Below, in pieces: positions 26,819 to 36,500 of a stretch of DNA of 64,000 bases. The translations under genes and the position numbers were made by a program. The stretch lies in contig JGZV01000004.1 of assembly GCA_000741495.1 (NCBI GenBank), forward strand, positions 310,001 through 374,000, read 5' to 3'. Within the stretch, counting starts at the first letter, position 1; every line of letters begins with the position of its first letter. The stretch is from Bifidobacterium thermophilum (GTDB taxonomy: Bacteria; Actinomycetota; Actinomycetes; Actinomycetales; Bifidobacteriaceae). The notes under the pieces are model-generated. The model did not search any database and was not told the origin of the DNA. It was given only the letters and a program-made list of their open reading frames with translations.

Positions 26819-27158
26819 CAATACGCGTCCATGAGCGGGCGTAGACGCTGAACGCGTGTGTTTCGAACAAAGAGAGGGGCCCGGCGTGAACCGGGCCCTG
26901 AAGAAGGAGAGAAGAGAAAAGAAGGTTGAAGTTATGGGATTCGCGGAACGAATCTCGTCGGCTTTCGCTGACATGAGTCAGTATACGCATGCTATCTTGA
27001 GTACAGGGATGTGATTACCTGAGAATATCCTGAATTACTTTCAGGGAACGCCCAGCATGTTGTGCAAATGCACATCAGCCGTCGCATCACGGCTGCACAC
27101 CACACCGGCCCACCGCACCTTCACCGTCATGTCAACAACCGCATGCACAATAAGCGAC
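26819..27158. other. Intergenic region between the AKR and YccF genes
   Basis: It holds a GC-rich hairpin (26877-26898) shortly after the AKR stop and a palindrome CCTGAA-N5-TTCAGG at 27029-27045 that could be an operator for the YccF gene. No coding frame of note. Confidence 0.45.
26877..26898. terminator. Hairpin after the aldo-keto reductase gene
   Basis: GGGCCCGG pairs with CCGGGCCC across the loop CGTGAA, 59 bases after the AKR stop codon. No T-run follows on the plus strand. A pyrimidine-rich tail exists on the minus side. Confidence 0.5.
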
Positions 27159-27518
27159 ATGAACACGTTGGGCAATATCCTGTGGCTGATTCTCGGCGGT
27201 CTCGAACTGGCTGTGGCATGGGCGATCATCGGCATCGTGCTGTGCATCACCATCGTCGGCATCCCGCTCGGCATCCAAGCGTTCAAAATGGCGGGTCTGA
27301 CCCTCACCCCGTTCGGTAAATCCGTGGTGTACGGCGGCGGTGTCGGGTCGCTCCTCGCCAACATCATCTGGGTGGTGCTGGTCGGCATTTGGATGGCAAT
27401 CGGCTACCTGATCGCCGGCGTACTCAACTGCATCACCGTCATCGGCGTGCCGTTCGGCATCCAGTCGTTCAAAATGGCGAAACTCGCGTTGTGGCCGTTC
27501 GGCGCGCAAGTCGTATGA
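27159..27518 (+). CDS. YccF domain-containing inner membrane protein
   Basis: A 119-residue small membrane protein with two internally repeated YccF units. Each has hydrophobic helices followed by the family motif (ITIVGIPLGIQAFKMA and ITVIGVPFGIQSFKMAKLALWPFG). Expected in the cytoplasmic membrane; the family's function is not established. The start at Met 27159 matches the family; longer frames upstream are unconserved and the ribosome site is weak. No operon partner. Confidence 0.82.
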   Translation: MNTLGNILWLILGGLELAVAWAIIGIVLCITIVGIPLGIQAFKMAGLTLTPFGKSVVYGGGVGSLLANIIWVVLVGIWMAIGYLIAGVLNCITVIGVPFGIQSFKMAKLALWPFGAQVV

Positions 27519-27579
27519 CTGCGAGACACATGCTGCGGCCACCCCGCGATTCGGCTGCCCGCGAATCCGCCAGTTCTAG

Positions 27580-29646
27580 CTACACTTGCTGCCATGCGAA
27601 CGGCAGATGCATGAACTCCGGCACCTTGTACCATTTGACCGGGTATCCGGCGCCATGCGCGCAGAACACCGAATCCGGGGTGTTCTCCAAATCGGCTTCA
27701 GGGTCATAACCCGCTGCCGCGATGACCGCGTCCTCGTCGTGGCACGGCCGGTAGCCCGCCGACACGCAGGTGAGTGATCCGCGACCGTGCGTATACGCGT
27801 TCACCTCCATCGCGTAATCGCGCATGCCTTCGACAGGCGCCTCACCTTCCAGCACCGCCGTCATGCCGTCATTGTCGGGCGGGTCGAACGTGCCGCTCAT
27901 TCGCTGGATATCCGCCATCGCATGCCCCACCTGGTCGGCGGGAAGCTCCAGACGGAACCGGTACCACGGTTCAAGTACATGGCAGTGCCCGCCCTGCCTG
28001 GCTTGCATGAGCCCTTCACGGATCGCACGGTATGTGGCTTGGCGGAAATCCCCGCCCTCCGTATGCTTGTCGTGCGCCCGGCCGGTGAGCAGCGTAATCC
28101 GCATGTCGGCAATCGGCGCGCCGATGAGCACACCCAAATGTTCACGCTCACGCATATGCGTCATGATCAGGCGCTGCCAGTTGCGGTCGAGCACATCCAA
28201 ACTGCAATCGCTGGCGAATTGGAGTCCGCCGCCGCGATCGAGCGGCTCCAGCAGCAAGTGGACTTCCGCGTAATGGCGCAAGGGTTCGAAATGCCCGACA
28301 CCCTCCACCGGAGCGTCAATCGTCTCGTGATACACAATGCCGCCACGGTCGAATGTGACTTCGATGCCGAACCGCGTGCGCAGCAGTTCTTGCACGATCT
28401 CCAACTGTACGGCACCCATAAGTTGTATGTGAATCTCCTCAAGCCGCTCAATCCACCGCACGTGCAACAGCGGTTCCTCGTCTTCCAGCTCACGCAACGC
28501 GCCCAACAGCTTATGCGCGTCCGTACCATCACTGGCGGTGACCGTATAAGTGAGCACCGGTTCCAGTAGCGGATGCGAAGCGTCGGCCTGGGCACCAAAC
28601 CCCTGCCCCGGTATCGTGCCCTGCAATCCGGTCACCGCGCAAACCGTTCCCGCGGGAGCAGACTGAAGCAGGTCGAATTTTGCTCCGGAATACTGCCTGA
28701 TCTGGTCGATTTTCCCGTACGGTTCGATATCGCTTTTCACCGGCAGTTCACCACCGGTCACTTTCAGCCAGGTAAGCCGATTGTGCTGCGCATCATGCGA
28801 AACGCGGAAGACGCGGGCGCCGAAATCCATGCCATGATGCTTGTCGTAATGCGGCTGCGGGGCATAATTCGCGAGCGTGTCCAGCAGGTAGCGGATGCCG
28901 TGCAATTGCAGCGCCGACGTCCACAGGCATGGGACGAGCTTGCGTTGCGCAATCATCCGGCTGATAGTTTCGGGACTGATGCGGCCGGTGTCACAAAACT
29001 CGTCAAGTGCGGATTCGTCCAATGCGGCGACATCCTCGTCATGTTCCATACGGGAACCGGCATGAGCGTCGGCATCGGAGATGTCATCGGGATTATCGGG
29101 ATTCGCGGGACGGCCTCCCGCAACGCTGGCGGCACCGTCGGAACCTGCAGTATCGGCGGTATCGCCAGGCCAACCGGCGTCCACGCACCGGTCGCCGAAC
29201 CGTCTGCGGATGCCGGCGAGCACGTCATCGCGCGAAATGCCGGGAGCGAGCGCATCGGTTTTATTGATGACGATGACCGTCGGCACATGGTAGCGTTCCA
29301 GCAGACGCCACAGGGTTTCCGTATGGCCTTGCACGCCGTCGACGGCTGAGATGACGAGCAGAGCGATATCAAGCACACCCAATGTGCGTTCCATATCGGC
29401 AGCGAAATCCACGTGCCCGGGCGTGTCGAGCAGGGTCAAGCGCATACCCGGATAATCGATGATCGCGTCTTTGGAATAGATGGTGATGCCGCGGCGTTTT
29501 TCCAACGCGTCGGTGTCGAGGAACGCGTCGCCATGGTCGACGCGGCCGAGCCGGCGCACTTCACCGGACACGTACAGCATCGCCTCGGAAAGCGTGGTTT
29601 TGCCCGCATCCACGTGGGCTAGCACGCCCGCGACGATCTGCTTCAT
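27580..29646 (-). CDS. TetM-like ribosomal-protection/EF-G-like translational GTPase
   Basis: A 688-residue GTPase related to TetM/TetO/TetW and EF-G, which act on the ribosome. G1 is AHVDAGKTT (10-18), G3 DTPGHVDF and G4 NKTD; domains II-V follow, including the HIQLMGAVQLEIVQELL segment. It differs from mobile tet(W)/tet(M) by strong divergence and by an Asp/Gly-rich insertion of about 60 residues after G4. It has normal local GC. The start at 29646 has AGGAG at proper spacing; an adjacent ATG at 29649 is too close. It is probably a chromosomal homologue whose tetracycline phenotype is unknown. Confidence 0.82.
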   Translation of the reverse strand: MKQIVAGVLAHVDAGKTTLSEAMLYVSGEVRRLGRVDHGDAFLDTDALEKRRGITIYSKDAIIDYPGMRLTLLDTPGHVDFAADMERTLGVLDIALLVISAVDGVQGHTETLWRLLERYHVPTVIVINKTDALAPGISRDDVLAGIRRRFGDRCVDAGWPGDTADTAGSDGAASVAGGRPANPDNPDDISDADAHAGSRMEHDEDVAALDESALDEFCDTGRISPETISRMIAQRKLVPCLWTSALQLHGIRYLLDTLANYAPQPHYDKHHGMDFGARVFRVSHDAQHNRLTWLKVTGGELPVKSDIEPYGKIDQIRQYSGAKFDLLQSAPAGTVCAVTGLQGTIPGQGFGAQADASHPLLEPVLTYTVTASDGTDAHKLLGALRELEDEEPLLHVRWIERLEEIHIQLMGAVQLEIVQELLRTRFGIEVTFDRGGIVYHETIDAPVEGVGHFEPLRHYAEVHLLLEPLDRGGGLQFASDCSLDVLDRNWQRLIMTHMREREHLGVLIGAPIADMRITLLTGRAHDKHTEGGDFRQATYRAIREGLMQARQGGHCHVLEPWYRFRLELPADQVGHAMADIQRMSGTFDPPDNDGMTAVLEGEAPVEGMRDYAMEVNAYTHGRGSLTCVSAGYRPCHDEDAVIAAAGYDPEADLENTPDSVFCAHGAGYPVKWYKVPEFMHLPFAWQQV

Positions 29647-29812
29647 CATGCTCCTGTCGGTCGGTGGAAAGCGCCGGGCAGTGCCCGACCTCCCCATCCT
29701 AGGACGGCACGGCGTCATCATGCCCGGCGTAGCGTCGTCATACCGGAAACGGTCAGCACTTACGCATGCGGCTCGTTCACAATCGGTCTACAATCAATCA
29801 CCCTAAAATGTG

Positions 29813-29853
29813 CGAACCGGTTGCACCAAGACTGTCTCGGTGCAACCGGTTCG
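29813..29853 (-). terminator. ileS terminator
   Basis: A 15-bp perfect stem (arms 29813-29827 and 29839-29853) with an 11-base loop, 24 bases beyond the ileS stop. On the minus strand it is followed by CACATTTTA, a short U-tract. Confidence 0.7.
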
Positions 29854-29876
29854 GAAGACGGAACATTCAGCGCGCG

Positions 29877-32800
29877 TCACGCCTTGGCGACGGCGACCTC
29901 GAGTTCCTTGGCAGTATCGCTCAGCTTAATGTCGAGCGTCGTGGCAAGCGTCTCGTGGGCGATCAGGTCACGGAACTGCTCGAGCTTCGGCGCGTCTGCC
30001 GCGGGTGCGGTCAAAGTCAGCACAATCCGGTCAGAGATATTGAAATCGGCTTCCTTTCGGGCATCCTGCACCGCGCGGATGGCGTCACGCGCGTAGCCTT
30101 CGGCCAGCAGATCGTCGTCGAGCGCGGTGTCGAGAATCACGAACCCGCCGGACGGCAGGGACGAGGACACCGAATTAGCGGCCTGCTTGGCATCCTGCTC
30201 CTCCACGCGATTGATGACCTCGAACTCGCCATCCTCGAGCGCGATATCGCCGTTCGGCGTCTCGACCACAGGAGCGCCGGTCGCGGCATCCACATGCCAG
30301 GCTCCGGTCTTCGACGCCTTGATGGCGAACTGCACCTGCTTGCCCAGACGCGGGCCGGCGGCGCGCGCATTGACCTTGAGCTGGTGGATAATCTTCAGCC
30401 CGTGTTCCGGCGCATCCTCGAGGGTCGAGAAGTCCACGGACTTCACGTTGAGCTCGGACTTCAAGATCTCAACGTAATCCTCGACCGCCTTCGGGTCGGC
30501 GACCACGACGGTGAGCTTGCTCAACGGCTGACGCACGCGAATCTGCTCAGCCTTGCGCAGCGACAGGGTCGCGGAAACCACCTCGCGCACCTGGTCCATC
30601 GCAGACACAAGCGCATCGTTGGCTTTGAGCACAAGGCCAAGTTCCGTAGGCTCGCCGGTCTTCTCGTCGGCAAGGAACGGCCAATCCGCCAGATGCACGG
30701 ATTCGCCGCCGGTCAGACCACGCCACACGGTTTCCGCTTCCATCGGGGCGAGCGGGGCGAGTGCGCGCATGAAGGTTTCCAACACGGTGTACAGCGTGTT
30801 GAACGCGTTCTCGTCCTCGTTCCAGAAGCGATCGCGCGTGTTACGGATGTACCAGTTGGTCAGCACGTCGATGAAATCGGTGACCGCCTCGCACGCATCG
30901 GAGATTGCGAAATCATCCAGCGACTTCTCGACACGTTCAACCAGCAGGCGCGTACGGGCCAGCAGATACTGGTCCATGCGCGGCAGGCCGTCTACCTCGT
31001 CGGCGCGCAGACGACGCGCGTCGAAGCCCTTGCCTCCGTTCGCCGCGTTCGCGTACAGCGTGAAGAAGTAGTACGAGCTCCACACCGGCAGCATGACCTG
31101 ACGCACGGTATCGCGGATACCGTCCGCGGTGACGATGAGGTTGCCGCCGCGCAGGATCGGCGAGCTCATGAGGAACCAACGCATGGCGTCGGAACCGAAT
31201 TTGTCGAACACGCCGTTGACATCCGGGTAGTTACGCAGGTGCTTGCTCATCTTCTGGCCGTCGGAACCCAGCACGATGCCGTGGCAGATGACGTTCTTGA
31301 ACGCCGGCTTGTCGAACAGCGCCGTGGCCATGATGTGCAGCGTGTAGAACCAGCCGCGCGTCTGGCCGATGTACTCGACCACGTAGTCGCACGGGAAGTG
31401 CTGCTCGAAGTACTCCTTGTTCTCGAAGGGGTAATGGAACTGCGCGAACGGCATGGAGCCGGATTCGAACCAGCAGTCGAGCACGTCGGTGATGCGGTGC
31501 ATATGGCTCTTGCCGGTCGGATCGTCCGGGTTCGGGCGCGTCAAGCGGTCGATGTACGGGCGGTGCATGTTGATCTCGCCCTTGTCGTCGCGCGGGTAAT
31601 CGCCGAAGTCGGCCTTGAGCTCGTCGAGCGAACCGTACACGTCGACGCGCGGGTACTTCGGGTCGTCGCTCACCCACACGGGGATCGGGCTGCCCCAGAA
31701 GCGGTTGCGGCTGATGGACCAGTCGCGCGCGTTCTCGAGCCACTTGCCGAACTGGCCGTCCTTGACGTTGGACGGGATCCAGTTGATTTCCTGATTGTGC
31801 TTGAGCAGGCGGTCCTTAATCTTCGTGACCGACACGAACCAGCTGGACACCGGCTTGTAAATCAGCGGCGTGCCGCAGCGCCAGCAGTGCGGGTAGCTGT
31901 GCACGTAGCTCTTCTTCTGGAAGAGCAGGGCGCGGTGGTCCTCGGGGATCGTCGCGAGCGCGCCGGTGCCGTTGCGAAGGTCGCGCAGCACGGACTTGGA
32001 GGCGTCGAACACATACTGGCCCTCGTATTCGGGGCATTCCGAGGTAAAGACGCAGCCTTCGTCGAGGTAGTCGACGCTCTTGATGCCCTTGGCGTTAAGC
32101 GTCGCCATATCGTCTTCGCCGTAGGGCGCCTGATGTACGATGCCGGTGCCTTCGACGGTGTCGACGTAATCCGCGGTGAAGATGGTGAACGCGTTGGGGC
32201 CGGGCGTGCCGCCTTCGGCCAGCTGCGCGTCGGAAGCGTAGTAAGGGAACACGGGCCAGTACTTGCGCCCTTCGAGCTCAGAGCCCTTGAGTTCGCGCAC
32301 GACCGTGTAGTTCTCGCCGAGTTCCTTGGCGAAGGCCTCGAGGCGTGGCTTGCCGATATAGAAGCGCTTGCCGGCGAACTTGCCCTCGGTGGGTTCAACC
32401 TCGACATAGTCGATGTCGGCGCCGACCACGATGGCGAGGTTGCCGGGCACGGTCCACGGCGTGGTGGTCCAGAACACGACGTAGGCGTCCTCATCACGCA
32501 GCTTGACGGCCACGGAGATGGAGGTGTCCTGGCGGTCCTGGTACACGTCGGCATCCATGCGCAGCTCGTGGTTGCTCAACGGGGTGCGGTCCTTCGGGCA
32601 GTACGGCAGCACGCGGTAGCCCTTGTAGGCCAGGCCCTTTTCGTACAGCTGTTTGAACGCCCACATCACGGATTCCATGTACGGAATGTTGAGCGTCTTG
32701 TAGCCGTGGTCGAAGTCCACCCAGCGGCCCTGGCGGTGCACGTATTCACGCCATTCGTTGGTGTATTTGAGTACGGAGGCGCGGCAGGCGTCGTTGAACT

Positions 32801-33206
32801 TGGCGATGCCCATCTTGTTGATGTCGTCGACCGAGTCGATGCCGAGTTCCTTCTGCGCTTCGAGCTCGGCGGGCAGGCCGTGCGTGTCCCATCCGAATAC
32901 GCGGTTGACTTTGTGGCCTTTCATGGTCTGGTAGCGAGGGATGACATCCTTCGCATAGCCGGTCAGCAGATGGCCGTAGTGTGGCAGGCCGTTGGCGAAC
33001 GGCGGGCCGTCGAAGAACACGAACTCGTTCTGGCTGTGGTCGCCGGACGGGCGGCGTTCCACGGATTTGTTGAAGGTGTCGTCGGTGTCCCAATAGTCGA
33101 GGACCGATTCCTCGAGTTTGGGGAAGTCCGGATTCGGCGCGACTTTGGCGCTCTGCTCGCCGGTTGATGCCTTGGGATACACGTGATCGGTGGTTTCGCT
33201 CACCAT
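29877..33206 (-). CDS. ileS: Isoleucyl-tRNA synthetase, eukaryote-like type
   Basis: Charges tRNA-Ile in the cytoplasm; 1109 residues. The HIGH signature is PHYGH (in GLPHYGHLLTGYAKD) and the KMSKS signature KMSKHLRNYPD, both typical of the eukaryote-like IleRS2 clade, which is usually mupirocin-insensitive. The editing domain includes the DYVDTVEGTGIVHQAPYGEDD region, and long anticodon-binding and C-terminal domains complete the enzyme. GAGGAGA precedes the ATG at 33206. The upstream leader contains a T-box, so expression should respond to uncharged tRNA-Ile. A very long open frame on the opposite strand is a shadow. Confidence 0.97.
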   Translation of the reverse strand: MVSETTDHVYPKASTGEQSAKVAPNPDFPKLEESVLDYWDTDDTFNKSVERRPSGDHSQNEFVFFDGPPFANGLPHYGHLLTGYAKDVIPRYQTMKGHKVNRVFGWDTHGLPAELEAQKELGIDSVDDINKMGIAKFNDACRASVLKYTNEWREYVHRQGRWVDFDHGYKTLNIPYMESVMWAFKQLYEKGLAYKGYRVLPYCPKDRTPLSNHELRMDADVYQDRQDTSISVAVKLRDEDAYVVFWTTTPWTVPGNLAIVVGADIDYVEVEPTEGKFAGKRFYIGKPRLEAFAKELGENYTVVRELKGSELEGRKYWPVFPYYASDAQLAEGGTPGPNAFTIFTADYVDTVEGTGIVHQAPYGEDDMATLNAKGIKSVDYLDEGCVFTSECPEYEGQYVFDASKSVLRDLRNGTGALATIPEDHRALLFQKKSYVHSYPHCWRCGTPLIYKPVSSWFVSVTKIKDRLLKHNQEINWIPSNVKDGQFGKWLENARDWSISRNRFWGSPIPVWVSDDPKYPRVDVYGSLDELKADFGDYPRDDKGEINMHRPYIDRLTRPNPDDPTGKSHMHRITDVLDCWFESGSMPFAQFHYPFENKEYFEQHFPCDYVVEYIGQTRGWFYTLHIMATALFDKPAFKNVICHGIVLGSDGQKMSKHLRNYPDVNGVFDKFGSDAMRWFLMSSPILRGGNLIVTADGIRDTVRQVMLPVWSSYYFFTLYANAANGGKGFDARRLRADEVDGLPRMDQYLLARTRLLVERVEKSLDDFAISDACEAVTDFIDVLTNWYIRNTRDRFWNEDENAFNTLYTVLETFMRALAPLAPMEAETVWRGLTGGESVHLADWPFLADEKTGEPTELGLVLKANDALVSAMDQVREVVSATLSLRKAEQIRVRQPLSKLTVVVADPKAVEDYVEILKSELNVKSVDFSTLEDAPEHGLKIIHQLKVNARAAGPRLGKQVQFAIKASKTGAWHVDAATGAPVVETPNGDIALEDGEFEVINRVEEQDAKQAANSVSSSLPSGGFVILDTALDDDLLAEGYARDAIRAVQDARKEADFNISDRIVLTLTAPAADAPKLEQFRDLIAHETLATTLDIKLSDTAKELEVAVAKA

Positions 33207-33229
33207 ATTCTCCTCGACTGGCTGGTTGA

Positions 33230-33430
33230 CATTGCCACGAGGACGACGTAGCTTGTGCCCGCGCCGCGGTACCACCTCGCTTGCCGCGTACCGCCGGGTG
33301 CCGGTTGTGCGCGACCGCTTGTGTCCGGCTATGTCGGGCCGGGCCCGTCGGTTCTACTGGGGGCTTGACATTCGCCAATTCGTCGATGTGCCGGGCCCTG
33401 TTCTTCCGAAGACTCCCCGCTGATAACGGA
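33230..33430 (-). promoter_or_regulatory. T-box riboswitch of ileS (translational type)
   Basis: The T-box consensus AGGTGGTACCGCGG occurs on the minus strand within 33263-33278, 57 bases before the ileS ATG. It should bind the NCCA end of uncharged tRNA-Ile. Downstream, UCCUCG (plus-strand complement at 33238-33243) can pair with the CGAGGA of the ileS Shine-Dalgarno (33211-33216), as expected for SD sequestration in actinobacterial T-boxes. GGGC/GCCC pairs around 33365-33400 may form Stem I; I could not fix the specifier codon. The upstream boundary is approximate. Confidence 0.82.
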
Positions 33431-33530
33431 TCATCGTCTCATACAGCCGCCATGATAGCACCGCGGGCGGGACGAGCGTGCCGGACCGATCAAGCGGATT
33501 GGCCGGCTCAGCGCAGGCAACTGACCAGAG

Positions 33531-36500
33531 TCACGCGGGCTGACCGGCTCGGCGCAGGCGTCGGGCGATTTCAGCGCAGACAAGGGCGGCGATGATTGCA
33601 ATCAGACCGCTGGAAATCAGCGTCCGCGCGGTCGAGCCGCCGGTCAGTGGCAGGGCGGTGATCACCCGTTTGTTGGTGAAGTCCAACTGATTGGCGCTGG
33701 ATTTGCCGGTATCGTCACTGGCGCTCGAATCGTAGACGACCTTCGGCGTGTCGAGCGCATTACCGTCATCATCAATCACTTGCATGACCTTGACTCCGGC
33801 CCTGTTGCCAAGCTTACGCTGTGTGGCATCGGTGACCGTGTCCTTGACGGTGACGCTCACCCGGTAGACGGCCTTCGAATACTTGATTCCGTTCGCACCA
33901 TCGATGCCGCCAGTTCCAGCGGTACCACCGTTCGCGCCGTTTTCGCGGATTTCGTACACATACGTCTTCCCCGCGTCGGCCGCGGTGAACGGGAACGCCT
34001 CGAAGGAACCGGAATTCGCCGATCCGTCCGAGCCCTTGGACAAGGTAAGCGTCGTGTCGGACGGCAACGGACCGGCCCCATCGCTTGAGCCGCCGTCGTC
34101 ATTCGCGCCGATCGCGGTCATGGTGAAGGTGTATTGGGCGTCCGTAGGCCACCCGCCTTCCACGGTCTTGCTCACCTTCACCGCGGTGGCCGGCACGGTG
34201 GTGTTCGCGAACACCGGCGGGGTGGACGTGTCGTAGACCACGGTCGCAACAAGCTTGTTCGGGTCGGACGACGAACGCACGACCCCCACTGAAGCGGTGT
34301 GGGTCGTCGTGTCATACAACGTTGTGCCAGTAGCCGCTTCCTTGGGAATATTTTCCGTAATCGTGTACTGGTATAAACCCGCTTGCGCATAGGTGATGGT
34401 TCCAAAGTCGATGGCGCCGTTCTTCCCGTTCGTGACGGTCACGGTCTGAACGGTAGTGGTCTTGCCGTCGGCATCGGTGGATGTCGAAGTCGTAGCGCCA
34501 GAAGGCATGGGAGCGCTGCCGGTCGGATCGGTAAGCGTGAACGAGTATGCCCCGTCAGCCGCCGCCACGCCGTCCATCGTCTTGGTGGCCGTAATGTTCG
34601 TGGTCGCAGGCGTCACCGGCTTCGTGGTGTTGTAGATCTTCGGGTAATGCTTCGTATAGGCGTTGCCTTGGTCGGGCGTGGCGGCCACCTCGAAGTTCGA
34701 TGCATCGTCAAAATTGTCCTGGGTGATGGTCACCCCCGCCTTGGCATGGTAGATCGTGCCGTCGGTCACACCGTCCCAGCCGTAGGCTACGTAGTCCTTG
34801 TTCTGGTCGTCGTCGCTCGTCTTGTCTTTGTCAATCACCACCATCGCCCGCAAACCGGTTACACCGTCCTTGACGACTTTCTTCACCAAGACGGTCGCTG
34901 TGCGGTCGGTGGTGTCGTATTCGATGGTCGGATCGCCGCCGTCCACCTCGCGGAAGGTGTAGATGAACTTGGCAGAATCCTTGCCGTTGAGGTCAGCGAG
35001 GGTGATCGGCACAGTGAAGTTGATCAGGCCATTGTCGCCATTGGTCACCGTCGTGTTCGTCAGTTTCGGCGCGTTGTCGGACGGAGTAACGGAGAAGGTG
35101 AATTGGCCGGCTTTCGCGGGGCTCCCGTCAAGCAGTTTTGTCGCTTTGATCTGCACCCAGCCGGTGGTTGTGGTGTTCTGGATCACCAGCAACGCGTCAC
35201 TGCCCGCATAGCTGACGGATGCGGACAGCGTGTTGTCACTGTTGCGCGTCACGGTCACTTTCGCGGCGTACACGTTGCTGTCGTACACGATGTTCGGGTC
35301 CGTCCCGGTGACTTCGTGGATCGCATAGTTGTAGACGCCGGGGTATTCGAAGGTGATATCACCCCAGGAGGCGTGGCCGGCACCCTGGTTGGTCGTGGTC
35401 GAGGTCGGCGTGCCGTCGGAGTTGGCCGTAGCGTCGGAAGGCATCGGCACGCTCACCGCGTTGCCGTCGGTATCAGTGGCGTCCGTAGACACCGGTTGCA
35501 GTTCGAAGGAGAACTGGCCGTCGGTGCTCGCGGGGATGCCGTCCAACATTTTGGTCAGTCGCAGCTGCGCGGTGGTGGGCACAGCCTTGACATAGCTGTT
35601 CGAGAAGCCAGCCGGCGCGTCACCGGCGTCGTAGCTTACCGTGTCGCTGAGCTTGTTCGTGCTCGGGTCGCGCGTCACGGTGACGGTCACGGAGTGAGAC
35701 GAGGTGTCCTTGGAAATGAACGGATCGCTCGGCGCCTCCTCGGTCATCGTGTACCGGTACGTTCCGGCCTTGGAGTACACGATTGGGCCGAAATCGATGA
35801 GACCGTTCTCGCCGTTCGCACTCAGGCAGTAGATATCTCCGTTCTCGTCGGTTGCCTGGGTGGTGCAGGTCGAAGGCATTGGCGTGTCTTTCGCCGCCGT
35901 GAGGCGGAAGGTGAATTGGCCGCTGGATGCGGGTTTGCCGGCGAGTGTCTTGTAGGAATACAGGTGTTCCTTGATGTCTTCGGGCTTGATCGTCGTGTTC
36001 TTGAAGGTCGGCGGATCGGCGGAATCCGTGCCGTTCGCGCTGTAGGTGACTGCTGCGGACAGCTTGTTGGTCGCCTTGTCACGCGTGACCTTGACTGTCA
36101 CCAGTACCACGGAGGAATCGTAGGCGATGCCCGCGTCGGTGCCTTTGCTTTCGGCCATCGTGTAGGTGTAGATGCCTTCCGCGGCGTAGCGGATGGTGCC
36201 GAAGTTGATAGAACCGTCGCTGCTGGCATAGGCAGTGGACGACAAGCCGTTGTTTGCCGAAGCTGGCATGGGCGCGCCGTCTTCATTGGCCTGCAGCGTG
36301 AAGAAGAAAGTGTTTGCGTCGAAACCGGTTTTGCCGTCGAGCGTCTTCTTCGCACCGACCGAGACGTCGACCGGGTTCGGGGCGATCGTGGTGTTCAGGA
36401 AGGCGTTGCCGCCAGTGCCCGTGGTAACGGTGCCGTCGGCGGCTTCCTTGCTATAGGAGACAGTAGCCTCGAGCTCGTTCGTGGCATCGTCTCGCGTCAC

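Noticed and set aside
27580..29646. A recently acquired tet(W) or tet(M) resistance gene
   Set aside because: The sequence is far from these mobile alleles, has a unique insertion and is not next to mobile-element genes.
29766..33167. A 1133-codon open frame on the plus strand
   Set aside because: It is antisense to ileS, which has all synthetase signatures. Long antisense frames are common in GC-rich genes, and the product has no recognisable domain.
33263..33430. Assigning the Ile specifier codon of the T-box
   Set aside because: An AUC occurs in the likely Stem I region but would be paired in the fold I can draw by hand, so I do not claim it.
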